NCBI RefSeq assembly: GCF_001651035.1
Contig: NZ_LXRG01000201.1
Location: forward strand, 1 to 64,000
Direction: 5' to 3'
Origin: Halomonas sp. ALS9
GTDB lineage: Bacteria; Pseudomonadota; Gammaproteobacteria; Pseudomonadales; Halomonadaceae
Length of the DNA stretch: 64,000 bases
In this document: positions 35,909 through 46,330 of the stretch, piece by piece
How positions within the stretch are numbered: the stretch's first letter is position 1
How the letters are laid out: every line of letters begins with the position of its first letter
Notes under the pieces: generated by a model
Database searches by the model: none
Told to the model about the DNA's origin: nothing
Seen by the model: the letters and a program-made list of their open reading frames with translations, nothing else
Made by a program: the position numbers and the translations under genes

Positions 35909-35915
35909 TGGCTGA

Positions 35916-37106
<1,191 letters not shown>

Positions 37107-37109
37107 TCG

Positions 37110-37133
37110 CCACGCGCCTTGGCGCGTGGTTTA
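37110..37133 (+). terminator. Hairpin after tgt
   Basis: CCACGCGCC (37110-37118) pairs with GGCGCGTGG (37121-37129) and is followed by TTTAG. The loop is tight and the T run is short, so it may be a weak terminator or a stabilising hairpin ahead of yajC. Confidence 0.5.
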
Positions 37134-37153
37134 GACTGTTCGACCATGTTTTT

Positions 37154-37249
37154 AAACCAAGCATGTTTTTGAACCAAGCTGTTAAAAACTAAGCTTTTAA
37201 AAACCAAGCTTTTAATAAAACCCAAGCTTTTAAAAAAACCTAAGCTTTT
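37154..37249 (+). repeat. Imperfect tandem repeats of an AAGCTTTTAA motif upstream of yajC
   Basis: Five or six degenerate copies of ACCAAGCTTTTAAAA, 15-18 bases each, fill most of the spacer before yajC. The copies contain HindIII-like AAGCTT and A/T tracts. They could be curved promoter DNA or the result of slippage. Confidence 0.7.
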
Positions 37250-37270
37250 CTAACTCAGGAGTTCTCTGCA

Positions 37271-37597
37271 ATGCTGGATTTCTTCATCTCACCAGCTCAT
37301 GCCCAAGAAGCCGCCGCTGGCGGTGGTATTGCGCAAATCGTCATGCTGGTCGGCTTCGTGCTGATTTTCTATTTCCTGTTATGGCGTCCTCAGGCCAAGC
37401 GCGCCAAGCAGCACAAGCAGCTGGTTACCAACCTGGATAAAGGCGATGAAATCGTCATTGGCGGCGGTCTGGTAGGTCGTATCACTAAAGTGAGCGACGA
37501 ATTCCTGACCATCGAGATCTCTGAAGGCACCGAAGTTAACGTGCAGAAGAACGCCGTTGCCGCCGTATTGCCTAAAGGCACCATCAAGTCCATCTAA
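37271..37597 (+). CDS. yajC: Preprotein translocase subunit YajC
   Basis: The 108-residue protein has one N-terminal membrane helix (IAQIVMLVGFVLIFYFLLW) followed by RPQAKRAKQHKQLV and the conserved GDEIVIGGGLVGRITKV. It associates with SecDF-YidC at the inner membrane. CAGGAG lies upstream. It begins the yajC-secD-secF unit. Confidence 0.95.
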   Translation: MLDFFISPAHAQEAAAGGGIAQIVMLVGFVLIFYFLLWRPQAKRAKQHKQLVTNLDKGDEIVIGGGLVGRITKVSDEFLTIEISEGTEVNVQKNAVAAVLPKGTIKSI

Positions 37598-37727
37598 ACC
37601 TTGCAACCCCCTGCCGACCAGTGCCAGCCACCCCGGCAGGGGTGACATGGTATAAATGATGGTGAACTTTGCTGTGCACGGCGTGTCCGTGCACAGCATT
37701 CCGTTTGTAATTGAAGGCAGGGCTTGC

Positions 37728-39581
37728 ATGCTCAACCGTTACCCCCTGTGGAAGTATCTGCTGATACTGGTCGTCCTGGTGGTTGGCCTTATCTACTCGC
37801 TTCCCAATCTATTCCCCGAAGATCCCGCCATCCAAATTAGCAGCGCCCAAGGCGACTCGCTGGATGCGCGTCAGATAGACCGCGTTGAAACCGCGCTCAG
37901 CGAAGACGGCATTGAAATCAAAGCCCTCGAAGAAGAGAACGGGCAATGGTTAATTCGTTTGCGCCACGACGACGATCAGCTTCCTGCACGCGACATTGCC
38001 GCCGACCTTTTAGGCGATGAGGCAACGGTAGCGCTGAACCTCGCCGAAGCAACACCCGAATGGCTACAGGCCTTCTCTGCTTCCCCCATGACCCTGGGCC
38101 TCGACTTGCGCGGCGGCGTGCACTTCTTGCTAGAAGTGGACATGGACGCCGCGCTTACCCAGCGCCTGGAAGTCAACGCCAGCGCCATGCGTGAACTACT
38201 GCGCAGCGAACGTATTCGCTATCGCAACACCGATGTCGAAGAGCGCACGCTGTCGATCGATTTTGCCAGCGCTGAAGACCGCGATACCGCGCGCAGCCTG
38301 ATCAGTCGTGACTTTCCTGACTTTGAATACAGCAGCGAAGGCGATGGTCGTGCCTCAACGCTGGTGATGACGCTTAGCGATCAATCGGTCAGCGAAATTC
38401 AGGACTATGCGATCAACCAGAACTTGACCACCCTGCGCAACCGGGTCAACGAACTGGGTGTCGCTGAGCCCATGGTGCAGCGCCAAGGCCCCAACCAAAT
38501 CGTCGTAGAGCTTCCCGGCATCCAGGATACCGTGGCAGCTAAGCGCATTGTGGGTGCGACAGCGAATTTGGAATTCCGCCTGGAAGCACGTAATGACACT
38601 CCGGACAACGAAACGGAAACCCTGACATTTCGTAATGAACCATCGCGCTCTGCTGAGCTAATGCGCGATGTGATTATTACCGGTGACAGCGTTTCCAGTG
38701 CCAGCAACAGCTTTGACGAAAATGGTCGCCCGCAGGTCAATATCGATCTGGATGGCACCGGCGGCACGCTGATGAACCGCGCCACGCGCACCAATATTGG
38801 TCGCAATATGGCGGTGCTGTTTATCGAGCACAAAAGCGAAGACACGGTGGTCACCGACCCGGAAACGGGCGAAGAGACCATTGAGCGCGAGCCCTACGTT
38901 GAACGCGGCTTGATTAGTCTGGCGACGATTCAAAGCGCGCTGGGCAACAGTTTCCGGATTACTGGACTGGATTCACCCACAGAAGCTGCTGAACTTTCGC
39001 TGCTGCTGCGTTCGGGCTCACTCGCGGCACCCATCTACTTCGTTCAAGAGCGCACGATTGGGCCAAGCCTGGGCGCTGAAAACATTGAGCGTGGTTTGCT
39101 ATCAGTGCAGATCGGCCTACTGCTGGTCGTGCTGTTTATGCTGGTGCGTTACAAGGTATTTGGGATATTTGCCAATATCGCCCTGGCGCTGAACTTAACG
39201 CTGCTGGTCGCAGCAATGTCGATGCTGGGCGCGACGCTGACGCTGCCGGGGATTGCCGGTATCGTGCTGACGCTGGGCATGGCGGTGGATGCCAACGTGC
39301 TGATTTTCGAGCGAATACGCGAAGAGCTGCGCAACGGCATGTCGGTTCAGCAGGCGATCCAGGCAGGCTATGAACGTGCCTTTACCTCCATCGTTGACGC
39401 TAACATCACCACACTATTGGTGGCCGTTATCCTGTTCTCGATTGGTACCGGCCCGGTCAAAGGGTTTGCGGTAACACTCTCTATCGGCATTTTGACGTCG
39501 CTGTTCACGGCGCTAATGGTGACTCGTGCCATGGTCAATTTGGCTTACGGCAGCAAACCCGTCAAAAAGCTGTGGATCTAA
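37728..39581 (+). CDS. secD: Protein translocase subunit SecD
   Basis: A 617-residue inner-membrane protein of the RND superfamily that uses proton motive force to complete export. It starts with MLNRYPLWKYLLILVVLVVG, has a large periplasmic part (LGLDLRGGVHFLLEVDM, RVNELGVAEPMVQRQG) and a C-terminal membrane domain with GMAVDANVLIFERIREEL. The ATG at 37728 gives the usual N-terminus; a longer frame starts 24 codons earlier. Confidence 0.95.
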   Translation: MLNRYPLWKYLLILVVLVVGLIYSLPNLFPEDPAIQISSAQGDSLDARQIDRVETALSEDGIEIKALEEENGQWLIRLRHDDDQLPARDIAADLLGDEATVALNLAEATPEWLQAFSASPMTLGLDLRGGVHFLLEVDMDAALTQRLEVNASAMRELLRSERIRYRNTDVEERTLSIDFASAEDRDTARSLISRDFPDFEYSSEGDGRASTLVMTLSDQSVSEIQDYAINQNLTTLRNRVNELGVAEPMVQRQGPNQIVVELPGIQDTVAAKRIVGATANLEFRLEARNDTPDNETETLTFRNEPSRSAELMRDVIITGDSVSSASNSFDENGRPQVNIDLDGTGGTLMNRATRTNIGRNMAVLFIEHKSEDTVVTDPETGEETIEREPYVERGLISLATIQSALGNSFRITGLDSPTEAAELSLLLRSGSLAAPIYFVQERTIGPSLGAENIERGLLSVQIGLLLVVLFMLVRYKVFGIFANIALALNLTLLVAAMSMLGATLTLPGIAGIVLTLGMAVDANVLIFERIREELRNGMSVQQAIQAGYERAFTSIVDANITTLLVAVILFSIGTGPVKGFAVTLSIGILTSLFTALMVTRAMVNLAYGSKPVKKLWI

Positions 39582-39595
39582 CTTAAGAGGTGGTA

Positions 39596-40522
39596 ATGAA
39601 ACCCCTAACACACCTGCGAATCGACTTTATGGGGCGACGCAAGCTCGCGTATATCGTCTCCGCATTGCTACTAATCGTGTCGATTGGCGCCATTCTGTTC
39701 CAGCAGCTCAATCTGGGGCTGGACTTTACGGGTGGTACGCTGATTGAGGTGCGCTACGGCGCCGCGCCCTCACTCGACGCTATTCGCGTGCTGCTTGAAG
39801 ACAGCGGCTTCCAAGATGTCTCGGTGCAGACCTTTGGGGCATCGACCGAAGTATTGATTCGCCTTCAGCAGGCGTTTGATGCCGATGTGGGTGGCGAGGT
39901 GGTTAACCTGCTGCGCTCCAGTGGCGACAGCGTCGACCTTGTGCGCTCTGAGTTTGTTGGCTCCCAGGTGGGCGACCAGCTACGCGACCAGAGCGGCCTT
40001 GGCCTGCTGGTCGCACTCGGCGTGGTGATGCTCTATGTCGCCTTCCGCTTTCAGTATAAGTTTGCGATTGGCGCTCTGTTGGCACTGATGCACGATGTGA
40101 TCATCGTCGTGGGCGTTTTTTCGCTGTTTCAGCTCGACTTCGATCTCACCGTGTTGGCGGCTATCCTGGCGGTGATCGGTTACTCGTTGAACGATACCAT
40201 CGTGGTTTACGACCGCGTCCGCGAAGCCATTCGCACCTCGCGGATCGACGATATGCCGCAAATCTTCAACGAAGCAATTAACGCCACGCTATCGCGTACG
40301 CTAGCAACCTCAGGCACTACCGTTTTGGTACTGCTCGCGCTGCTGTTGCTGGGTGGCGATATGATTGAGAACTTCGCCATTGCGTTGCTGGTTGGCATCG
40401 TGGTGGGTACCTTCTCGTCTATCTATATTGCCGCGGCACTTTTGCTACCGCTGAAACTATCGCGGGAAGATTTGATCCCCACCAAGAAAGAGCTCGACGA
40501 AGAAGAGGAAGAGCTGCCTTAA
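39596..40522 (+). CDS. secF: Protein translocase subunit SecF
   Basis: The 308-residue partner of SecD has the LDFTGGTLIEVRY and GYSLNDTIVVYDRVRE signatures and six membrane helices. AAGAGGTGG precedes the ATG at 39596, which is preferred over a GTG six bases earlier. A strong terminator follows. Confidence 0.95.
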   Translation: MKPLTHLRIDFMGRRKLAYIVSALLLIVSIGAILFQQLNLGLDFTGGTLIEVRYGAAPSLDAIRVLLEDSGFQDVSVQTFGASTEVLIRLQQAFDADVGGEVVNLLRSSGDSVDLVRSEFVGSQVGDQLRDQSGLGLLVALGVVMLYVAFRFQYKFAIGALLALMHDVIIVVGVFSLFQLDFDLTVLAAILAVIGYSLNDTIVVYDRVREAIRTSRIDDMPQIFNEAINATLSRTLATSGTTVLVLLALLLLGGDMIENFAIALLVGIVVGTFSSIYIAAALLLPLKLSREDLIPTKKELDEEEEELP

Positions 40523-40560
40523 CAGCGCCTCTTTTACTCCTCTTGTTTAGCCTACAAAAA

Positions 40561-40594
40561 TGCCCCTGCTGGAAACCCAGCAGGGGCATTTTTT
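40561..40594 (+). terminator. Strong rho-independent terminator after secF
   Basis: The 12-bp stem TGCCCCTGCTGG (40561-40572) and CCAGCAGGGGCA (40577-40588), with an AAAC loop and six T, ends the queA-secF region. An A run on the other side may let it serve suhB in the opposite direction too. Confidence 0.9.
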
Positions 40595-40650
40595 CGTCTT
40601 GAAAGCTTATGTCTTTAAAACTTGTGCCTTTAAAGACTCAGCAGCGCTGC

Positions 40651-41445
40651 TTAGAAGTGCGGCGTTAGCTGCTTGATCAGCGCTTTATAGAGGCGCGGCC
40701 CGGCAGCCATTAATTGCCCTTCCACTTTCACCGTGGGCTGGCCGTCCGGGGTACCCATCAGGGCGCCCGCCTCTTTCAGGAACAGCGTACCAACCTGCAT
40801 ATCCTGCTCTTCCAAGCCAAGCACAAAAGCACTATCCACTCGTCCGGTGGCCAGTTCACATAGATCCAATAGCCCACAGCCCGTGGCCAGCAGGTTTTCT
40901 ATCTGAGGGGCAAGCTGCTGGGAAACGGTTAAATAGGCAGGTAAATTGCGCGGGCGCAGCCATACTTCCGGAAGACTCATGGCCATACGCGTGCCGCTGA
41001 TGGCGGTCGGTTTGCTAACGCGCATGCGCTTGTCGTTGTGTTGGGCGCCGCGGCCGCGGCTGGCAATATACTCGTCGTCGGCGAACGGGCAGATAATCAC
41101 TGCGTGTTCGGGACGACCTTTGATAAGGCACACCACTGAGAGTGCAAAGCCCTTACCGGCGACGGCTAAATTGGAGTAGCCGTGCATCGGTTCAATTTTC
41201 CAGACGATATCCGCGCCTTCGCCTTCACCGGCGCGATGCGGGGTAAAGCGGCCAGTAACACCGTGCTGGGGATAACCGCGTTCCAACTGTTGAACAATCG
41301 TCGCTTCGGCCTTGCGCGCTGTTTCGTCGAGCAGGCGGTCAAGGTTAAATTCATCGTGCGCGTTTTCAATACGCTCGCGAACGCGTAGGAAGTGCTCAAC
41401 AGCGCTGCGCGCTGCGCGCAACGTAAACTGGACCATCGGATTCAT
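40651..41445 (-). CDS. suhB: SuhB-like inositol monophosphatase-fold protein with lost catalytic motifs
   Basis: The 264-residue protein aligns by eye with SuhB from its N-terminus (MNPMVQFTLRAARSA) through PEHAVIICP and ASRGRGAQHND. However, the metal-binding motif normally DPLDGTTN is EPMHGYSN (residues 85-92), the GEE motif region reads GRFTP, and WDxAAG is QDMQVG (214-219). Phosphatase activity is therefore unlikely. SuhB also acts in ribosomal RNA antitermination with the Nus factors, where catalysis is not needed, so a structural role may be retained. It diverges from trmJ, the position of suhB in many gammaproteobacteria. Confidence 0.85.
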   Translation of the reverse strand: MNPMVQFTLRAARSAVEHFLRVRERIENAHDEFNLDRLLDETARKAEATIVQQLERGYPQHGVTGRFTPHRAGEGEGADIVWKIEPMHGYSNLAVAGKGFALSVVCLIKGRPEHAVIICPFADDEYIASRGRGAQHNDKRMRVSKPTAISGTRMAMSLPEVWLRPRNLPAYLTVSQQLAPQIENLLATGCGLLDLCELATGRVDSAFVLGLEEQDMQVGTLFLKEAGALMGTPDGQPTVKVEGQLMAAGPRLYKALIKQLTPHF

Positions 41446-41582
41446 GGTTGGGCCTTGTCACAGTGATGTTAAAGAACGTGATGCTAATGATAGGTTGGCG
41501 CAATATCCGCCTTTGGCGCGCAATTCTAGCAGACCGCTCTCGGGCATGCCATCGACTCATGCTAGACTGCGCGTTTTACGCC

Positions 41583-41649
41583 TATTTACCGAGCGCTATT
41601 TACCGAGCGCTATTTCAGAGCACTATTTCAGAGTACTATTTCACCGGGC
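41583..41649 (+). repeat. Short tandem repeats upstream of trmJ
   Basis: Five consecutive units of 13-14 bases beginning TATTT run up to seven bases before trmJ: two identical TATTTACCGAGCGC, two near-identical TATTTCAGAGYAC, and one TATTTCACCGGGC. They take the place where a ribosome site would be expected. Confidence 0.75.
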
Positions 41650-41655
41650 CCTATC

Positions 41656-42408
41656 ATGCTTGAACGCATTCGCATTGTTTTAATCGGCACCAGCCATCCT
41701 GGCAACATCGGCGGCGTAGCACGCGCCATGCACAATATGGGCTTGGCCGATTTGGCCCTTGTCGCCCCCCGCTGCGAGGTGATTACTCAGGACAGCATTT
41801 CCCGCGCTTCTGGCGCTGATCACTTGCTTCACCAAGCCAACGTCCACGCTACACTGGAAGACGCAGTGGCGGACTGCACCCTGGCCGTAGGTGCCAGTGC
41901 GCGCTCGCGCACCCTGCCGTGGCCGATGCTCTCACCTCGGGAATTGGCCGATCGACTGCCCGGCGAGTGTCAGGCTGCAGAGTCTCGCGTGGCGCTGGTA
42001 TTCGGACGCGAAGACAGCGGCCTGACCAACGCCGAGCTCCAGCGTTGCCACGCCCATGTGCATATTCCTACCAACGCCGATTTTAGCTCGCTCAATTTGG
42101 CCGCAGCGGTTCAGGTGCTCGCCTATGAGTGTCGCATGGCCTGGTTAAACCAGGCTGACGCGCCCGCAGTTGACACCAGCGCTGACGATGACTTGGCCAC
42201 CCACGCCGAGCTTGAGCGCTACTTTGAGCACTTAGAGCGCACGCTGATTGGCATTGATTTCCATGATCCTGATCAGCCACGGCAGCTAATGGCGAGACTA
42301 CGCCGCCTGTACCTACGCTCACGCCCGGAGCGTATGGAAATGAATATTTTGCGCGGGATTCTATCGGCCACCGAGAAAGCAGCGGGCACCAAGCGGCCTA
42401 AGCCATAA
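41656..42408 (+). CDS. trmJ: tRNA (cytidine/uridine-2'-O-)-methyltransferase TrmJ
   Basis: This SPOUT methyltransferase of 250 residues modifies position 32 of several tRNAs. It has the N-terminal VLIGTSHPGNIGGVARAMHNMGL, the knot sequence LVFGREDSGLTNAEL and IPTNADFSSLNLAAAVQ, and a C-terminal helical extension. The start has no good ribosome site and follows a repeat array. It lies between divergent suhB and cysE-iscR. Confidence 0.95.
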   Translation: MLERIRIVLIGTSHPGNIGGVARAMHNMGLADLALVAPRCEVITQDSISRASGADHLLHQANVHATLEDAVADCTLAVGASARSRTLPWPMLSPRELADRLPGECQAAESRVALVFGREDSGLTNAELQRCHAHVHIPTNADFSSLNLAAAVQVLAYECRMAWLNQADAPAVDTSADDDLATHAELERYFEHLERTLIGIDFHDPDQPRQLMARLRRLYLRSRPERMEMNILRGILSATEKAAGTKRPKP

Positions 42409-42522
42409 CGTATTGGACTGAAAACGCGAAACTTGAAGTTGATGCTACGCGCCCCAACTTCGCTATTCTTAACGTGATTCCACTATTGATAGACGCCGCC
42501 CTTTAACGCCAAGGAACACCTC

Positions 42523-43386
42523 ATGTTTCAACGTCTACGTGAAGACATCAACAGCGTATTTGACCGCGACCCAGCCGCACGTAACTTTCTTGAGGTGCTG
42601 ACCAACTACCCCGGCCTGCACGCCCTGCTGCTGCACCGCTGCGGCCATTGGTTATGGAAGAAAAACCTCAAATGGCTGGCACGGACGCTGTCGACGTTTT
42701 CACGCTGGCTGACCGGTATTGAAATTCATCCGGGTGCCACTATCGGGCGGCGTTTTTTTATCGACCATGGTATGGGCGTGGTGATTGGCGAAACGGCGCT
42801 GGTCGGCGATAACGTCACGCTCTACCAAGGGGTCACCCTGGGCGGCACAAGCTGGAGCAAAGGCAAACGCCACCCGACCCTGGGCGATGGCGTGATTGTC
42901 GGTGCAGGTGCCAAGATACTCGGCCCCTTTACCGTGGGTGCCGGGGCCAAAATCGGCTCCAACGCGGTGGTTACCAAAGAAGTGCCGCCGGGGGCCACCG
43001 TTGTCGGCATTCCCGGTAAAATTGTTAAACGTGCCGACCCCGACGTGGAAGAGGCGCTGGATGTTGACCCTGCCCGCCGAGAAGCCATTTGTCAGAAATT
43101 TGGCTTTGATGCCTACGGCGTCAGCCAGGATATGCCCGACCCGGTGGCCCGTTCGATGCAGGCCATGCTCGACCATATGCACGCCGTTGATGAGCGTATC
43201 GAGCGCATGTGCTCGACCCTGCGCAAGCTAGACGACAACTATCGTGACGGGCAACTGCCCCAACTGCGGGACGAAGATTTCGCCGACATTCTGGATGAGC
43301 AGGACACCGGCTGCCCCGGCGTTGGCAAGCATTTGGTCGATGAGTCGACCAGGGAGCAAGAAACGCTGCCACCGCGTAATGGTTGA
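42523..43386 (+). CDS. cysE: Serine O-acetyltransferase
   Basis: The 287-residue enzyme makes O-acetylserine, the first committed step of cysteine synthesis. It has an N-terminal helical part ([24 protein letters not shown]) and a left-handed beta-helix with hexapeptide repeats ([40 protein letters not shown]). A C-terminal tail of about 85 residues is longer than in the short plasmid-type forms. Placement before iscR links cysteine supply to Fe-S assembly. AAGGA lies upstream. Confidence 0.93.
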   Translation: MFQRLREDINSVFDRDPAARNFLEVLTNYPGLHALLLHRCGHWLWKKNLKWLARTLSTFSRWLTGIEIHPGATIGRRFFIDHGMGVVIGETALVGDNVTLYQGVTLGGTSWSKGKRHPTLGDGVIVGAGAKILGPFTVGAGAKIGSNAVVTKEVPPGATVVGIPGKIVKRADPDVEEALDVDPARREAICQKFGFDAYGVSQDMPDPVARSMQAMLDHMHAVDERIERMCSTLRKLDDNYRDGQLPQLRDEDFADILDEQDTGCPGVGKHLVDESTREQETLPPRNG

Positions 43387-43464
43387 CCAAAGCACTCGGG
43401 TTTTCCCATAATGGCAGCACATTTGCCGTTAGTGCGCTGAGCGTTCAGCGTCGAGGTGCTTGCC

Positions 43465-43932
43465 ATGCGCTTGACCACCAAAGGCCGTTACGCCGTTACC
43501 GCCATGCTCGATTTAGCCCTGCATGCCCACAACGGCCCGACCAGCCTAAGCGATATCTCTCATCGCCAAGAGATATCGCTCTCCTATTTAGAGCAGCTTT
43601 TTGCTCGCCTGCGTCGTGCAGGCTTGGTCAATAGCGTGCGTGGCCCGGGCGGCGGCTACCTGCTTTCCCAACCCGCGGACGCGATCAGTGTCTCAAAGGT
43701 GATTGACGCAGTGAACGAAAGCGTTGATGCCACCCGCTGCCAGGGGCTTTCCGACTGCCAGCAGGGCGACACCTGCTTGACGCACCATTTGTGGTGCGAG
43801 CTTTCCGTGCAGATACGCCACTTTCTTGACGATATGACGCTGGCACAACTGATGCTGCGCCCTGATGTCATACGTATTGCGTCGCGACAGAAACAGCGTG
43901 CCGAGGCTGGCATTCTCGCCTCTTCACCCTGA
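43465..43932 (+). CDS. iscR: Fe-S cluster regulator IscR
   Basis: The 155-residue Rrf2 protein has the winged helix ([37 protein letters not shown]) and cluster ligands Cys92, Cys98, Cys104 and His107, exactly as in the Escherichia coli protein. It binds a [2Fe-2S] cluster and represses isc genes when iron-sulfur supply is adequate. The ATG at 43465 gives the standard N-terminus; a GTG three codons earlier is rejected. Confidence 0.95.
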   Translation: MRLTTKGRYAVTAMLDLALHAHNGPTSLSDISHRQEISLSYLEQLFARLRRAGLVNSVRGPGGGYLLSQPADAISVSKVIDAVNESVDATRCQGLSDCQQGDTCLTHHLWCELSVQIRHFLDDMTLAQLMLRPDVIRIASRQKQRAEAGILASSP

Positions 43933-43984
43933 ACCAACGACGCAAAACCGACTACCCTGACCGAACAACCGCTGGAACGTAACG

Positions 43985-45169
43985 ATGACGACACCCACGC
44001 TGCCCATTTACCTGGATTACGCCGCCACCGCGCCGGCGGATGCCCGCGTGGTTGAGGTCATGCAGCGCTACCTGACAGTTGACCAGTTATTTGCCAACCC
44101 GGCGTCGCGCAGCCACATGCTAGGCTGGCAGGCAGAACAGGTGATTGAGCAGGCGCGCCGTCAGGTAGCCGACGCGATTGGTGCCGACCCCAGAGAGATT
44201 GTCTGGACCAGCGGCGCCACCGAAGCAGACAACCTAGCGCTAATTGGCTTTATGCGCGCCAACCGCGAGCGCGGCCTACACTTGGTGACCTCGTCGATTG
44301 AGCATAAAGCCATTGTCGATACCGCCCATGCGCTGGAAAAAGAGGGCTTTGAGGTCACCTGGCTAACGCCGGGGCGAGATGGTTGCATTCAACCTGAGCA
44401 GCTACGCGCGGCGATGCGCGACGATACCGCACTGGTCTCACTGATGGCGGTTAACAACGAACTGGGCAGCATCAACGATATCGCGGCCCTGGCGGCCGTT
44501 GCCCATGAGTTTGGCGCGGCCTTTCATACCGATGCCGCCCAGGCGGTAGGGCGTATTCCGCTAGACGTGGTGGCCCAGCAGATTGACCTGATGTCGCTGT
44601 CCGGCCATAAAACCTACGGCCCCAAAGGCGTGGGAGCGCTGTATGTAAAGCGCCACCCGGACATTCGCGTTGAAGCGCTGATTCATGGCGGTGGCCATGA
44701 GCGCGGCATGCGCTCCGGCACTCTGCCAACCCACCAAATTGCTGGCATGGGTGAAGCTTTTGCGCTGATGCAGCAGCAGTACGATGAAGACAACGCTCAT
44801 ATTGCGCACTTACAGCAACGTTTTTTGCGCGGCCTTGAAGGTGTCGAGGGCGTCTTTGCCAACACCCCCTTAGACCACGCTGTTCCCAACATTCTCAACT
44901 TGGCGTTTGAAGGCGTCGACGGAGAATCGCTGCTGATGGCGCTGCGCGATGTGGCGGTATCCACCGGCTCAGCGTGCAACTCGGCCAGCGTCGATCCGTC
45001 CTACGTGCTGCTGGGTATCGGCACGCCACGCTCGCTGGCGCTTTCGTCGCTGCGCTTTAGCTTCGGGCGCTTTACCACTAGCGCCGAGATTGATCATGCG
45101 CTAACGCTCATACGCCATGCGGTGAGCGGTTTACGGACACCGCCACGCAAAGCGGCTGACACTTTTTAA
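43985..45169 (+). CDS. iscS: Cysteine desulfurase IscS
   Basis: The PLP enzyme removes sulfur from cysteine. It has PIYLDYAATAPAD, the PLP lysine in SGHKTYGPKG, HERGMRSGTLPTHQIAGMGEA and the sulfur-carrying loop STGSACNSAS. At 394 residues it is shorter than the 404 of the Escherichia coli form, and the C-terminal segment that binds IscU (ending SIEWAHH in that protein) is absent; it ends PPRKAADTF. No iscU lies nearby. It may supply sulfur to another scaffold or to tRNA thiolation. Confidence 0.93.
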   Translation: MTTPTLPIYLDYAATAPADARVVEVMQRYLTVDQLFANPASRSHMLGWQAEQVIEQARRQVADAIGADPREIVWTSGATEADNLALIGFMRANRERGLHLVTSSIEHKAIVDTAHALEKEGFEVTWLTPGRDGCIQPEQLRAAMRDDTALVSLMAVNNELGSINDIAALAAVAHEFGAAFHTDAAQAVGRIPLDVVAQQIDLMSLSGHKTYGPKGVGALYVKRHPDIRVEALIHGGGHERGMRSGTLPTHQIAGMGEAFALMQQQYDEDNAHIAHLQQRFLRGLEGVEGVFANTPLDHAVPNILNLAFEGVDGESLLMALRDVAVSTGSACNSASVDPSYVLLGIGTPRSLALSSLRFSFGRFTTSAEIDHALTLIRHAVSGLRTPPRKAADTF

Positions 45170-45181
45170 GGAGGACGCCAC

Positions 45182-45508
45182 ATGGCAACACTCAATATTA
45201 CCCCGGCTGCCGCACAACAGATTCGCCACGTGCTTGACGAGCGGGGCCAAGGGCTCGGCCTGCGCGTCTCGGTCAAACCAAGCGGCTGCTCTGGCTATAG
45301 CTACGTGCTCGATTTTGCCGACACCGTCAGTGACGACGAAGTGCATTTTGAAGCCCATGGGGCCAGCGTCTACGTCGCCCCCGATGCAGTGGAGATGCTT
45401 AACGGCAGTGAAGTGGATTATGTCAGCGAAGGGCTGAACCGCTTTTTCCGCTTCAACAACCCCAACGTCAAAGATGAGTGCGGCTGCGGCGAAAGCTTCA
45501 CCGTCTAG
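45182..45508 (+). CDS. iscA: Fe-S assembly protein IscA (A-type carrier)
   Basis: The 108-residue protein has the three conserved cysteines of A-type carriers, one in KPSGCSGYSY and two in DECGCGESF. It accepts and transfers Fe-S clusters or iron. AAGGAGG lies just before the ATG. It directly follows iscS; hscB, hscA, fdx and iscU are not present. Confidence 0.93.
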   Translation: MATLNITPAAAQQIRHVLDERGQGLGLRVSVKPSGCSGYSYVLDFADTVSDDEVHFEAHGASVYVAPDAVEMLNGSEVDYVSEGLNRFFRFNNPNVKDECGCGESFTV

Positions 45509-45598
45509 GCTTTGTTGTGACGAGCCTTGTTGTGACTAGCCTTGTTGTGACGAGTCTTGTTTTGACGAGCCTTGCCGTGCCGGGATTTGTCGTGTCGA
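45509..45598 (+). repeat. Six 15-bp tandem repeats after iscA
   Basis: Six consecutive units begin at the base after the iscA stop, with consensus GCCTTGTTGTGACGA; units 1-4 are nearly identical and units 5-6 are diverged. The unit length is a multiple of three. This could be a minisatellite formed by slippage or a regulatory array; no function is known. Confidence 0.85.
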
Positions 45599-45813
45599 GT
45601 TTCATCGCCGGTATTCATCCCCGAGCTTAAGCGCTATAATCGCGCACCTGGATACACACGCTCAGGCAGTTGGGTCGTACCCGCATGCTTTTTAAAATAT
45701 TAGCTGAGTAAACGTTAGCTGCTGAAGCGCCATTAACCGAATCATTTTCTGGGCCGCCCTGGCCTTCTGGGGCGGCACTTTTTGCTTAGCCCTCATTTAT
45801 GGAGACCATTAAC
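45599..45813 (+). promoter_or_regulatory. Leader of ndk: -10 box and hairpin with T run
   Basis: A TATAAT box at 45635-45640 is a probable ndk promoter element, with no strong -35. A stem GCCGCCC (45753-45759) with GGGCGGC (45770-45776), followed by ACTTTTT, lies 31 bases before the start. It could be an attenuator in the ndk leader or the terminator of the isc genes. Confidence 0.55.
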
Positions 45814-46239
45814 ATGGCTACTGAACGCACTCTTTCTATTATCAAGCCTGATGCCGTTGCTAAAAATGCCATCGGTGAAATCATCGCCCGCTTTGAAAAA
45901 GCTGGCCTGAACGTTGTTGCCGCGAAGATGGTTCACCTCTCCGAAGAGAAGGCTGGCGGTTTCTACGCCGAGCACAAAGAGCGTCCGTTCTTTAAAGACC
46001 TGGTTGGCTTCATGACCTCTGGCCCGGTGGTTGTTCAAGTGCTTGAAGGTGAAGGCGCCATCGCTAAAAACCGCGATCTGATGGGCGCAACCAACCCGAA
46101 AGAAGCGGCTCCCGGCACTATTCGCGCCGATTTTGCGGAAACAATCGACGCTAACGCTGTCCATGGTTCTGATTCTCCGGAAAGCGCTGAGCGCGAAATT
46201 AGCTACTTCTTTGGTAACGACGAAATCTGCCCGCGCTAA
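45814..46239 (+). CDS. ndk: Nucleoside diphosphate kinase
   Basis: The 141-residue enzyme balances nucleoside triphosphate pools through a phosphohistidine. It has [15 protein letters not shown] and the active-site [16 protein letters not shown] with the catalytic histidine. The ATG at 45814 is chosen from the family N-terminus and a GGAG upstream. It lies upstream of rlmN, a common arrangement. Confidence 0.96.
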   Translation: MATERTLSIIKPDAVAKNAIGEIIARFEKAGLNVVAAKMVHLSEEKAGGFYAEHKERPFFKDLVGFMTSGPVVVQVLEGEGAIAKNRDLMGATNPKEAAPGTIRADFAETIDANAVHGSDSPESAEREISYFFGNDEICPR

Positions 46240-46330
46240 GAGCTTTTGAGTTAGCGCCGCCGAATCAACTTTCGTTGCCGGCCATTTTGCGGGGGCTAGT
46301 CCCCCGCCCCTTTCTATAACGCTGACCGCC

